Of a stretch of 64,000 bases of DNA, positions 35,119 through 45,516 are shown one piece after another; position 1 is the first letter of the stretch; the number at the start of each line of letters is the position of its first letter. The DNA comes from Gracilariopsis chorda. Lineage: Eukaryota > Rhodophyta > Florideophyceae > Gracilariales > Gracilariaceae. The position numbers and the translations under genes were made by a program. The stretch lies in NCBI GenBank assembly GCA_003194525.1, contig NBIV01000059.1, forward strand, positions 1 through 64,000. Direction: 5' to 3'. Under the pieces are notes generated by a model that saw only the letters and a program-made list of their open reading frames with translations, was not told where the DNA came from and made no database searches.

Positions 35119-36022
35119 TGAATTGCAATCCTCAAAGAGAAAGACTCAGCGATGCCCTGTGGACTTGGTATTTTTGCCGCTTTCGCGTGTTTATGATTAC
35201 TACCGCTATTAGCGGGTGTCTCAGCCCTCAGCGGATCCGTGCTGTGCGCCAGGTGCACACCTGTGCATGCGCCGTGTGCCGCCCAAGGCGTGAGTGGACC
35301 ACGTGTGACGCGGATGGTCAAGAGGAGGTTGGCACCACGGTGTGGACATTTTGGTTAACTTATATTTATTATTTATTATTTATCTACGCTACAGGAGGGA
35401 GATTACTACACTATGTAGTGGCTCGGCGACCTCGCCCTGACACTGAGTAAACTTCCCCAACCAGGGGTTCTTGGCTCTAAGTCTTTTCCGCTTTCGCGAG
35501 TCTTCTACACTCCTCGGGGGTAAAGCCGCGTTACTAACGGTAGACCTATCCACCTTGCGTCACTAGGTGTATCACCGCCTTGGGCAATTGTCACTTAATT
35601 CACCACCGCCGTGTTCTCGCCCCTGTATAGGGTTTCTTTTGACCTTTTTCCGTGGTCCCGTTGGCCCACACCCCCGTCGCCCCCAATCGGGCATCCCCCG
35701 TATTTCGCTTACCTCACTCTCGTGGTTTCTACCCCTTTATGTGGTTGCTCGTCACCGCTGACGCGTGTCTCTCGTGCCGGTATCCCGTGACGTCTTCCCC
35801 CACTTACGTGGACTCGTACTCCTTGGAAGGGCTGTTTTCCCATTCGTGGTGATCCTAATCCTACCGTTTCAACTCTCCCCGCTTGGCGTGAGGGTGGGCC
35901 TCGGCTTTACACCCCGACTTCGTCGTGCTCATCCGGAGAGGCTCCGTTCGCTGTGTTACCCTCCAGAGGGGAAGATTCCGAACGTCTTCGTGTGTTGTCC
36001 CGCTTGCGGGTATTGCTCTACA
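35119..36022 (+). repeat. 3' LTR of element 1
   Basis: 904 bp matching 24378-25281 with few differences, followed by target duplication ggatc (36023-36027). Reading frames across it repeat those in the 5' LTR and are not genes. Confidence 0.93.
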
Positions 36023-36027
36023 GGATC

Positions 36028-36346
36028 ACACTTGACTTCGGAAGCTGTGCTTGCCGCTCTATTGAAGCGTATTCTCCAAAGGAGGAAAAGACATGAAGAT
36101 AAAAAGCGCAGGCAGAAAGCAGCCGCCTACAGGAAACCAAAGGCAGATATACAACGTTTGATTAAGCTTGCTCCGGAGCGCTCAATTCGAAAGAAGAGAA
36201 TGGTTGAGCTTCGTAGCTCGCGTAGAGATGCTCGTCGAGAAAAGGCACGCGCGCTTGGCGCGGCAGAGCGCGCGACAGCTCTCGAGCCTGCACCAGGACC
36301 AGTCGCGCCGGACAGTGATGACGAAGAACATTTTGAAATTGTGTGA
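36028..36346 (+). pseudogene. pogo transposase, C-terminal part
   Basis: Directly after the target duplication, the frame of the split transposase resumes: HLTSEAVLAALLKRILQRRK, a strongly basic helical region, then RSSRRDARREKARAL and an acidic end DSDDEEHFEIV followed by TGA at 36344. The codon split across ggatc is restored exactly when one duplicate is removed. An upstream frame through the LTR also enters it but is not the native start. Confidence 0.88.
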
Positions 36347-36989
36347 ACGGTCATATGCCTGTATGGCCGCATATTTGCTGTTCACATTACAAAACGGGCG
36401 ATTTTGAGGCGCTACAGCCCCTCTCTTGCCTTCTTTGCATTGCTTGAAGTAAAGCCAGTTGGTTGCTGTGCTCTTAATGGGTGAATCTTGATTGTTCCTT
36501 CTTTCCAATTACGTTTCCACAGTCAAAATAGTGGATTCGGTAAGGAGATAGACAGAGTTTGGTGAAATTCGTCCACCAATATTTCCTAATCTGCCAAATT
36601 AAGGATTGGTTGTCTAATGAAGGAAGAGATGAACAGAGTAGGTAGGTTAGGGCAGCAGGCACACCGCCAGAGCAAGGGGGGCGGATGGAGAGAGCGTTAC
36701 AGTGTGCGATGGCTATTTAGGAGCGGAGCCCGGGCAACTACCAATCAGAAATCTTAGAATAGTAAGGGATGAAGCAATCTCCAGCTGAGCGCCCGTAGGT
36801 GGTTTTTTTCCAGTAGCTTTGGTTGCAGGTATTCTCTTCACACGTCCTGTATCAAAGTTGTTGGATCGATCAACCAGAGCACCAACTCAGGAGAACACAA
36901 CGAGTTTTCGACGGGGTGGCATTCTGTGCACACACGACCAACGATGGAAACTGGCCAGCGGCAAAGTGGAAGGCAGCCTATACCGGTTG
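36347..36989. other. no recognisable gene
   Basis: Contains the 3' non-coding side of the split pogo gene. I could not fix its end. No domain on either strand. Confidence 0.4.
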
Positions 36990-37503
36990 AAGGCCGAGCG
37001 AAGCAGCGGCACGGTGCACGATATGAGCTTCGCATCCGTGCGCGACGCTCTTCAGAGGTTGATTCCGAGAAGAGAAGTATTCAGGTCCATGTTGTGTCAA
37101 CCATCGCCATAGAAGGCTCAGATATCGTTCTGCATTGGGGGGTGAAACGCGGTGGAAAAGGCGAGTGGTGTGCCGCACCATCTGAATCGCTTCCGGAAGG
37201 TACTAACGTAATGCCGGATGGTAAAGCCGCACAAACAGTTTTGCAACCTCGGGGTGAATCTGCGTGTGCGCGTTCACGAGCGTCGACGAGTACCGCTGTG
37301 CACTGGGAACCATTCGATCAAAGGTGAGCGCTTTCTTTTATATCTTTTTATTCGTTTGTAGCGACGGTACTTCTGGTTTAGATCGCATCCAAGGTGTTTT
37401 GAAAGAGCTCAAGAGCACCTTCAATTGCTTTCAGCCTGTTGTCTGTGTTTTTGGTATTGTAGAACGTAGCAGGTTGGTCCCAAACCGTCGCGAGGCATCC
37501 TAA
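36990..37503 (+). pseudogene. CBM45-like starch-binding fragment (glucan water dikinase-type)
   Basis: Frame 36926-37323 contains VDSEKRSIQVHVVST, DIVLHWGVKRGGKGEW, SLPEGTNVMPDGKAAQT and VHWEPFDQ. The LHWGV...EW...P...P.G....A.QT spacing is that of CBM45 domains in plastid alpha-glucan water dikinases, which phosphorylate starch. After a possible 38-bp intron (37324-37361) the frame continues DGTSGLDRIQGVLKEL, matching the fold's last strand region. The rest of such a protein is absent. Assignment is by pattern only and could be wrong. Confidence 0.45.
37324..37361 (+). other. possible 38-bp intron
   Basis: Donor AAG|GTGAGC and a T-rich tract ending TTTGTAG|CGAC. Splicing keeps the frame and extends the CBM45-like reading; without it a TGA follows at once. 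Such a short intron is unusual. Confidence 0.4.
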
Positions 37504-37959
37504 GTCCGCATATCCAGAAATATCAACGGAGGTGGTCTTCCCCATTGGTTAGTAACCCTTTGAAAAGTGTAGTGCGTGCCCAGACCAAAGCGAAGCCCAA
37601 AGAAGATGTCTTCACAAACTTGAGACCCAAGAAAAGGAAGTTAAGCTTTTGCAGTTATGCCATATAGTTGTCGCGCTGCGCACTACGCGGGGACGGCCGT
37701 ACTCGAAGTTCGGCCAACGGAACAAGAAAGTCCGAACAGGGCTCAGGGTCTCAGAATCGTAACACCGAACAGCAAATAATTTGCCCAGCTTCAGGATGTG
37801 CAAAGTAAGTTATTTCTCAAACTAACAGTTCTTTTTCGCGGGATGCACTAACCTTTATTGGGTCTAACGCGAATACCTGAAGATCATTCAAATCCGCTCT
37901 TAAGTAGGAAGTTCCTAAGCACTTGATTTCGCTGTACTTGATGACTAACAAGCTCTTCA

Positions 37960-38290
37960 TTGCCTTCCAACCAGAATCGTACAGTCGTCATCGTAATGCC
38001 ATTCATGGTGGTGGATCGACAACGAAAAAAGGAAATGTCGCTTGCCCCCAATGTACGAATACGTTTGACACGGCATCAGGCTTGTCAAAGGACGTGAAGA
38101 AGAACCATTGACATTGCATGTGATTCTCTTGCTATTGATGAAAGTACCTTATAGCTTCAGGAACCTTTCTATATGCATTTATGGATTCATCCAGAACGCA
38201 AGCAGAGTTCGGAGAATGTGAGACCCGTAACCATGATTACATTCCAAATTCGTCAAGCAGAAGATCGATACAGGCAAGGCACGCTCCATA
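37960..38290 (+). other. possible C2H2 zinc-finger remnants
   Basis: SRHRNAIHGGG is followed by CPQCTNTFDTASGLS and KKNH, then a stop; about 60 bases on comes HLWIHPERKQ. These resemble successive C2H2 fingers with missing histidines. Too short and broken to assign. Confidence 0.25.
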
Positions 38291-38300
38291 CATCATTACT

Positions 38301-39770
38301 TTATAGGTTGCTTTTTTTTGCAAACTCTTTCGCCTTCACGAGTAAACTTGCAAGCTTTTGAACATCTTTATCTATTATCCTACCGTCACCCTCGTAACCT
38401 TGCAAGATGAACACAAGAGATCCGTGGATCGCTACAATTTCAAGTAACTTTCTAAGGTGAGATGCGGGAGCATAGTTCTCCCACAAACTCAAGTACTCCT
38501 CCATGACCAGAGAGGTTGCAAAACCATCAAAGAAGAAAGTATCACACAACGGAATGTCGATTTGAGCCGCACCCCAGTCGAATAAAACAAGAGTATCATC
38601 GTCAGCCTTCAATACATTTTCAGTCATGTCGCCATATGTCAATGTCAAAGGACATTTTCCACTATCATACAACGCTCGCAGAACTTCGTAAAGTGCTATG
38701 CTATAAAGTCTAATGTCTGCTCATCCATCTTTTGCATGATTCTGAAACTCTTCACACTTCGCAAGCTTTTTTGCCACAAGCTTGTCTGCTAGCAACGCTT
38801 TTGTTTGTCGGATAAGTGATTGTGAGGACTCGACTCGTAACCTCAACTCTTTTAGCTCTTTAACGTGCTGCAGAGATTGTACTTGAAGCTTTCCATGCTC
38901 CACCAAAAGCCTAGAAAAGCCCTGGTGTCTGGTTTCGTCGTCAATAGGCTTCCCCTGGTCGCTCATTAGCATCCACTGCCTCTCTTCATCGACAAATATC
39001 GGCTTCCTCACTAGTTGCGGTGCTAAGCTTGCAATTACACTGGTCACCTTTCCTTCTATACCGTCGCTCGCCTTTAGGTGCACCCTTCCTTTGTTTGTAT
39101 TAGCTCTCAGTACAGCGGCTGTATCATGATTAATGTGAAACTGCTCAAATCTACCTTGCACTGCGTATCCCAGCTTTGCAAGTGTATCACTGGCGGCTTT
39201 TGTTGTGCTGGTAAACCAGGCTGGTAGTTCCCACGGTTGTACACCAGATTCATGTGCGCCTCTCTTGTACACGTTATCTCTAGTGATGAAAGCAAAAGCC
39301 TCAAAGTCCTTTGTATCATCTATCCAGCGACATCGTTCGTCTCCTACCGAATCTAGTAGTTCATCTACTTCATTTGCCGGCATCCATTCGTACTGCTCAA
39401 AAGCAGGAGCCACAGGCATACCTGTACTCTTGTCGTTTGGAGACAAGCAATAAAAAGTGGAGAAGATTGGCCGTATATGGTCGTTGCGAAAGTCGTTGAT
39501 AGTGGAATACAGCAGTATAAGTTCATACCTTGTTCCATACATCTTCTCAAAGCGCTCGCTAATGCAATCGCACACTCTTTTCCCATACGATGGTATTTCG
39601 GGACATTTTAAACGTGGGAAACAAAGTCTTCCGTCACTATTGTGTTTCACAATGACGATACTTCTTTCCGCGTTGACGATAAAGACAATGTACGGAAGTG
39701 GTGATCGATCTGGCGGGCAAACATAGTTTACGTCATCCGCGATTGTCATTGGAAAAGCTATACGGATCAA
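38301..39770 (-). pseudogene. Nudix-like / aminoglycoside-phosphotransferase-like fusion, one TGA
   Basis: A single frame of 490 codons from ATG 39770 to the stop at 38301, broken only by TGA at 38721. The first 150 residues resemble a Nudix fold (YIVFIVNAERSIVIVKH, then EWMPANEVDELLDSV), but the Nudix box is degenerate: Glu and Arg are seen only in CISERFEKMYG. The second half resembles an APH-type kinase: N-lobe WMLMSDQGKPID, then YGDMTENVLKADDDTLVLFDWG, equivalent to HGDxxxxN and xDW with His changed to Tyr. APH-like kinases phosphorylate small molecules or proteins; substrate unknown. Fusion of the two is noteworthy. Length and single lesion suggest a recently lost gene. Confidence 0.65.
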
Positions 39771-39842
39771 CGGATGTCGTAGAAGACTCTTCGGGGATCG
39801 CAGTGATTTTAGTTGCTAAATAAGGGCTGGTTACGAAGACCG

Positions 39843-39924
39843 ATGGAGCAAGCGGAAGAGAAAGGAGATGCCTGTGTATGAAAATGGAGCAAGCGGAAGA
39901 GAAAGGAGATGCCTGTGTATGAAA
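39843..39924. repeat. 41-bp tandem duplication
   Basis: Two identical copies of a unit starting atggagcaagcggaagagaa, with the first bases of a third copy at 39925. Confidence 0.9.
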
Positions 39925-40671
39925 ATGGAGCGCCGCGAGGGACGGTAGGAAAGATTCTGCTCAAAAACGGCTGACAAACCGTTCATTTAAATAAACACCC
40001 TGTCGGCTAGTTCCACCGGCCACTCTTTATTTTGCGCACAATGCGGGACCGAGTGGACACAACCAGTTCTTCAATTAATGTTAGAGGAACTCTGATCTCG
40101 CTTGGGGTTGCCCTTGGCACCTTTGGTACCGAAGGAAACCCTTACCGAACCGTCAACGCTGGCGTTGGGCCCCAGAGTTAGACAAGATACCCTGATATCG
40201 CCCAAATTTGTCCTACCAACTTACTGGTAGATATCAGCAACACCAAGAAGGGCAGAGTGAATGACTGTCGATTGAAACAACGCGAGAGCAACGGCGCGAT
40301 CGTCGACCGACGAAGGAAATTTGATGAAGTGACGGATGATGATTGGCTGCGTTGTAGCATGGAGTTCCAGGAACAGATAGACTATGTGGTAACGGTAATT
40401 TCAGAGCTACGTGCCCTGTTCGAAGAGTGAACATACAGGGAAACTCTTTTCGTACAATGCAGTCTGCGAGCGCTCTACATAGAGGAACTTCTCGGACGAC
40501 TTCTAAGATGGGATGTTCAAGAAAGTTTGGAGGGTAAGGGCGATACCGGTGTAGCCTTACTGCTCACCCTAGGTGTCACAGTCAATGATGCGCTTCCTTT
40601 CGGAGACTGGGACGGAGCTGCAGTGTCTAGCATCACCCTTCTCGGTAAAGAAGCCGTTCTGAGGATCATTC
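39925..40671. other. unresolved, possibly coding remnants
   Basis: Both strands show structured but broken frames, for example + strand AIVDRRRKFDEVTDDDW near 40295 and - strand HIVYLFLELHATTQP near 40390. No family recognised and the strand cannot be decided. Confidence 0.3.
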
Positions 40672-41052
40672 ATGTTGTCTCCTCCGCTGGGGCGGATGAC
40701 GTCTCAATTCGCCACCATCAGTGCTGATCTCCGAGCTGCTCATGCACACATTGCAACAAGTGCGGAAGAGATTGCGTTCGACGATCCGCCCGCAGGACGG
40801 GCTGAGATGTTATCTCTGAACACGAGACTTGCCCGTATGATTCATCATTCGAAGCTCTCTATGGTTCAACCCTTCACACAACAGTGTTTCGATGGCTATC
40901 TAGTTAAGTACACCGCGTCGATCATTGGTCTTGTCGTTTTCGCTGTTCATTTTTACTACACCCCGGTCAAACAACGCGGCGCCATAAATTTGATTGCGAG
41001 CAAATACATCAACGCAATGCGGCTCATGATGCAAACCTCAGCAGCTATGGGA
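40672..41052 (+). pseudogene. peroxisomal ABC transporter (ABCD family) transmembrane-domain fragment
   Basis: The frame reads PPLGRMTSQFATISADLRAA, HAHIATSAEEIAFDDPPAGR, MLSLNTRLARMIHHSKLS, FDGYLVKYTASIIGLVVF, then KYINAMRLMMQTSAAMGELV. AEEIAF (the EAA-like motif) and FDGYLVKY are hallmarks of ABCD half-transporters, which import very-long-chain acyl-CoA into peroxisomes. About 125 residues remain; the nucleotide-binding domain is missing. At 41045-41057 it passes, with a one-frame step, into a thiolase fragment on the same strand. Confidence 0.78.
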
Positions 41053-41665
41053 GAACTTGTGCTCAGAAGTTGAAGTTGTACCAGTCGTTGTAAGCGAAGG
41101 GGGAAAGGACTTATGTGTGGAAAGAGATGAGAAATGCTTCCGCACTGATGTGTCTACTATAAAGTCACTGTCAGTATCTTTCATCAAAGACAGAAGCGGT
41201 ACGGTAACCAGAAGAAATGCGTCCGGATTGAACGACGGTGCGGCGGCGTTGGTGCTTGTGAGCAGATCAAAAGCCGTTGAACTCGGTTTATCAGTGTTGG
41301 CCATTATACGTGGGTTTGCCGACGCTAAAGAAGAACCGGAGCAGTTTCCCACGGCACAATCATTATCTATTCCAAAAGCGTTGGAACGCGCTAGTGGGAG
41401 CATGGACGAAGTTGATGAGTTTGAGTTGAACGAATACTTTTCTGTGGTGGCTTTGGCAACCTCGATGCTTCTGGTATTACCGGAAGAAAAGAAGAACCTC
41501 TTTGGAGGGGCAGTATGCTTAGGACACCCAGTAGGTTGTAGCGGAGCACGAATTGTAGTTACATTGCTCAGCGTTATGAAGCATACGAATTCTCGAGTGG
41601 AGGTGGTTGGTATATGTAACGGTGGAGGTGGATCTGCAGCAATGCTGTTTAAGAGAACGTCTGAT
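41053..41665 (+). pseudogene. acetyl-CoA acetyltransferase (thiolase), C-terminal half
   Basis: Begins at SEVEVVPVVV, then DRSGTVTRRNASGLNDGAAA, VDEFELNEYFSVVALA, GGAVCLGHPVGCSGARIV and VGICNGGGGSAAMLF. This is the second half of a type II acetoacetyl-CoA thiolase. The His of GHPVG and the Cys of CNGGGG are present, but the N-terminal half with the acyl-accepting Cys is absent, so it cannot work alone. The reading frame itself is open to 41764 and lesions are few. Typical NEAF is NEYF. It is joined to an ABCD transporter fragment upstream. Confidence 0.88.
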
Positions 41666-42790
41666 ACGAAATGCTGCAACAGGAATGCTCATGGACACAG
41701 AAAAGCATCCATGACCTTTCTCTTACCCGGTAGCAACCCTAGGACATGTGTCTTCTCTGTTTAAACCAGGTGCGTGTTGCCCTTTCACTCTAGGCTCCGT
41801 TTTCTTAGAAGACAACGAATGCCCTCAAGACTAGATTCTCGTCGTAGCATCTCGGGCTCAGCGCCAGGAGCAATAGATCTTAACTGCCGCTATGCCTGAC
41901 AGTCATACGCGAATGGATTTTTCCATCCCAGAGTCAAATGTTAGATATCGAGCGGGCGCGGCTGGGCACTGTTATCGACGGTAATCGGTTTTAACCACAT
42001 AACGCGACATACAAAACAACAGCAGCTACGAGCAAAACGACGTCGAATTCGTGGCAATGGGGTTCGATATACACGGAGCTTTAGGCGAGTCCTCCAAAAA
42101 TCTGTGTCGACGACTGGCAGAGTACAAACCCGGCTAATGAGTACCGCAGCATGATCCGGAAGTGTGAGCGCACTATGCTGAAGTTGTTATCAGCTCTCAT
42201 AGAATCTCGAGGCGGTGGTGATCGGATTACAGAATGGCGCTGTTTGGATATAATTTGTTTCGGACTTCGGGTGAAGTTCGGTCGCATGGAAGAGACGATC
42301 GATGGATATGAAGAGCCCTATTTAGTAGCCACATTTGTTGTCATAATACTTCCGATTGTGTGACGCTTTTTGACGATTTGCATGCAAAGACGCTGCCAAA
42401 ACACAGCTTGTGTTGTTCATAAGCAAGCTGGGTGAAAGCAGCATCACGTAAAGTAGTGTACTTCGAATAAAACGCTAACATTCATCAGGGAAAGTCAGCT
42501 CTTCTTGCCACACACACCGTCGTGCAATCGTAGCTGTACTAAAGAATCGCAGGGCTTAGGGTCTATTGCGCAAAGGTTTATCCTTTAACACGAACCTTTA
42601 CTTCTGGAGTCTTTTCCTCGAGTTAGTTGATATGATTTGCGTCTTCTCCTTGCACGGTCCCACCCCTGCAAGTCAGTAGATGAATAGAGGGTGTACCAAA
42701 ACTCACGGGTAACGAGTAATGGACGTACCCGCCCGCAATAAACAACAACATGTACATGTCCTTCACGAAGAGCATTTCATAGTGCTTAAA
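41666..42790. other. no recognisable gene
   Basis: A 70-codon frame at 42151-42363 has a plausible helical and hydrophobic end but no signature. The rest is without features I can name. Confidence 0.4.
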
Positions 42791-43221
42791 ATGGCTTCAA
42801 CACTTCCCCTCAGAATCATGAGCTTGTGACACGCTTGTATATCAAATCGGAGCTGTCTGAGTATGACAGTCACAAGAATGCCAACCTGCCCATCCCCTCC
42901 AAATTCCAAGCTGTACAGATCCAGTATTGCATGCTTTACATACGACAGGTATTCCGCCACACTCCTGCACTTCACCCTGTTGCAAGCTATCTGGGAGAGA
43001 AAACACTTCGGTGCGAGTGCGCTTTGAGCGTGAAAAAGGACTGCGAACACGTAGTACTCAGATGTCCGCTGACACAAAAAAGTCGTCGAGATCTGCTCAA
43101 AAATGAGAAAGAGAACCGCAACATGTCGCCTAAAGATTTGATATTGAGAGCGCCCGGCAATGTCCTGGCCTTTCTGAAGAGAGAGAAATATCTGCACGGA
43201 GAGAAATATCTGCACAGATAG
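42791..43221 (+). mobile_element. non-LTR retrotransposon 3' end remnant 1
   Basis: The 131-codon frame contains ALHPVASYLGEKTLRCECAL and CEHVVLRCPLTQKSRRDL, i.e. C-x-C followed by H-x4-C, the zinc ribbon at the C-terminus of many LINE reverse transcriptases. No polymerase core remains. An 18-bp tandem duplication (gagagaaatatctgcac) lies at 43181-43216 and a gaagaagaa run follows near 43265. 5' truncation is usual for LINE copies. Confidence 0.5.
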
Positions 43222-43516
43222 ATCTTGGTTGTGCTAAAAATTAGAGCACAGTTTCCACATTATAGAAGAAGAAGAAAGACAGGTATTCCGTTTATGCAGT
43301 ACTGTGAATGTGTTTTGTGATCATGAGCAGCAGCGGTACCAACTCGTCTATTGTCCTGTCAGAGAAGGCTCCCTTCAAACATCCACGAATGCTTAGTTCT
43401 TCAACAACGCACACAATAACTTAATGCTTCCGCGTTTCGACGGCGAGATCAAAGGCTTTACCGAATTTAAAGCTCTTTAGACACCTATCGTACTTTGCCA
43501 GCTTAGGTCGAGGTAG

Positions 43517-43937
43517 ATGTGTGATGAGGACATCTTCGTTGCTGGGTTTGGCGCAAGGCACAATTGCAAAAAAGGGTACCAGAGTCATCATGGATTTGCT
43601 CAGTGGCGGAAGCGGAACATGCTACAGCGGATCTGCTTCGTCCTTTCTTCACCACCTTGTCCAAGAGGAACGACCCAAACATACTTCACAGGACATGTTG
43701 CGTCACTGCATCCAGTTGCAACGTATGTGGGAAATTCCGCCGTAATGCGCTGCGACTGTGCAACAAACGTGAAGAAGACCGTTGACCATGTAGTGCTTCG
43801 ATGCTCACATACAAGAGCGTCAAGGGCTCTGGATCCGAAACAGAATTCTTCTTTTTCTGAACCCTCCATGGACCTACCCTTCGGCTTGTCCAAAGTACTG
43901 TTTATGTGCAGAGCAAACTTTCTGGATACGATAACTG
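43517..43937 (+). mobile_element. non-LTR retrotransposon 3' end remnant 2
   Basis: A related copy: SLHPVATYVGNSAVMRCDCA and KKTVDHVVLRCSHTRASR, with the same C-x-C ... H-x4-C arrangement. It lies about 300 bp after remnant 1 on the same strand and stops just before the Lon fragment. Confidence 0.5.
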
Positions 43938-44938
43938 TAGGTGGCCATTAGGGACAAGAACCTCGCACCGAAGGCGAGAACGGAGGCTGGACTGACTGAG
44001 AATCAGGTGAAAGTAACTCAGAGCGCGCTGGTTTCGCTCGCAAGAGATTACTGCAGAGAGGCTGGTGTTCACAGTCTCAAGCAACAAATCGAGAAGATAT
44101 TCAGCCAAGCAACTCATCGAATAGTCAAGAACAGGCCCTCGGATACAGGAGGTGATGAAGATAGCAAAGAAGAGGCAAGTGAGAAAGTTCAGTGGACTGT
44201 GATAATCGCAGAGAATGTGGAAGACTACCCAGCCAAGAGGCCGTGCACAAAAGAACGACTGTTTGAACAAACATCACCTGGTATTGCTACTGGACTCGCT
44301 TGGGCGTCAAAGGGTGGTGCCACTCTGTACATCGAGTGTGTGCGAGTCGATGGCGCAACCGAAAAGAATGTCACACTGAAAGTCACAAATCAGTTGGGGG
44401 ATGTCATGAAGAAAGCACAGATATAGCGCTCTCGTACGCATGCCGTTACGTGAGAGACATTGCTCCGAATAACAAATTCTTTGAGTCTTGCACGTGGCAC
44501 ATGCACATTCCAGAGGGAGCAACGCCTAAGCAGGGCGCAAGCGCTGGTTGCGCCATGGTCAGCGGCGCATTACTGTGTTTGGCACTCAACAAGCCGATCC
44601 GACACATTGTTGAGACGACAGACGAAGTGACGTGGACGGGTCAAGTTCTCCCCGTCGGGGATTTCGGTAACACAATCGCTCCGAAGCGGTCGCGCATCAA
44701 GCACATCATGTTGCCCAATGAGACCCTAAAAGGTTGGAGAAACTACTGGACCATGTCGCCAAAGACATCGTCCCTCACTTCGCCGAGCAGTATGATGATG
44801 TGCATCGAATCTGCTTCGCAGAGGGACCCGATGAGAGTGAATCACACGGTGGCCATCAAGTTGTCACCAGTAAAACTGACGTTAAGGCGGATTCAGGCGC
44901 AGCAACTGACGCGGGAGACCAAAGCGCACAATGAGTAG
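43938..44938 (+). pseudogene. LON: Lon protease (mitochondrial/peroxisomal type), C-terminal pseudogene
   Basis: Starts at AIRDKNLAPKARTEAGL, then YCREAGVHSLKQQIEKIF (end of the AAA+ alpha-helical part). The protease domain follows: PGIATGLAWASKGGATLYIE, IPEGATPKQGASAGCAM, TGQVLPVGDFGNT. Catalytic Ser is kept in GASAG, but the Lys of the usual GGxxEK loop is gone, so it is catalytically dead. One base is missing near 44411 and another shift occurs near 44730, after which EKLLDHVAKDIVPHFAEQYD continues the C-terminus. The ATPase core is absent. Lon degrades damaged proteins in organelles. Confidence 0.9.
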
Positions 44939-45516
44939 AACGGATGCCGCGAACACGAAACGGGACACAAATGGCGCAGGACGCTGGAGCTCGTGGCAGA
45001 GCGTCTGGTCTGCCTCAAAACGTCAGGAAGCACTGCGCACCGAAGAGGCATCGTACGAGCCTACCGTGCTGGTGGAAGAATGACAGACAAAACACGCGCG
45101 ACAATAGCGGAAACAGAATGACAAACGTATCGAGCAGTGGGCTGGAAAGCACGCACAGCGTGGGTGCCAATATGGAAGGATGCGCGTAAGACGAAGATCG
45201 ACTCACGAGCTAGAAGGGAGGAGCCTCCGAACGACGAGAACCGCGCGAAATGAAGGCTGACAAAAACGTGTGAGCGGCAACGGAAGCCGCAAGTGAAAAA
45301 CTGTTACGCAGATGAGGGCAATGTCACAGGGCAGCCCCGAAACCAATGGCTGCACGATAACGTGGAGAAACGTGCACAGACACACGGCGTGCCGCGAGCG
45401 CGGAGAGCACGCCAGCTCAGGCGGTGTCTAAACAAGCGTGAACGAAGCCCGTGCACGCCTGTATAGGCCTTTTGATTGGAGGGATCAACCTGGAACCGTA
45501 TTGACCGTGAAAGCTG
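44939..45516. other. no recognisable gene
   Basis: Purine-rich + strand (gaa and gca words); only short frames. Confidence 0.4.

Larger units (their letters stand above)
24378..36022 (+). mobile_element. Ty3/Gypsy chromovirus-type LTR retrotransposon, full length (element 1)
   Basis: Two 904-bp LTRs (24378-25281 and 35119-36022), each TGAA...TACA, and a perfect 5-bp target duplication ggatc at 24373-24377 and 36023-36027. Between them lie gag, protease, reverse transcriptase, RNase H, integrase and a C-terminal chromodomain on the + strand, then 1.8 kb of antisense coding potential. The coding frames carry several stops and frameshifts, so the copy is dead. It inserted into a pogo transposase gene. 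Confidence 0.95.

Noticed and set aside
16672..39770. Reassignment of TGA to an amino acid, suggested by single TGA codons in Tc1, Gypsy, antisense and Nudix-kinase frames
   Set aside because: TAA and TAG also interrupt pseudogenes here, frameshifts accompany many of them, and the pogo transposase ends naturally in TGA. C-to-T or G-to-A decay explains the pattern.
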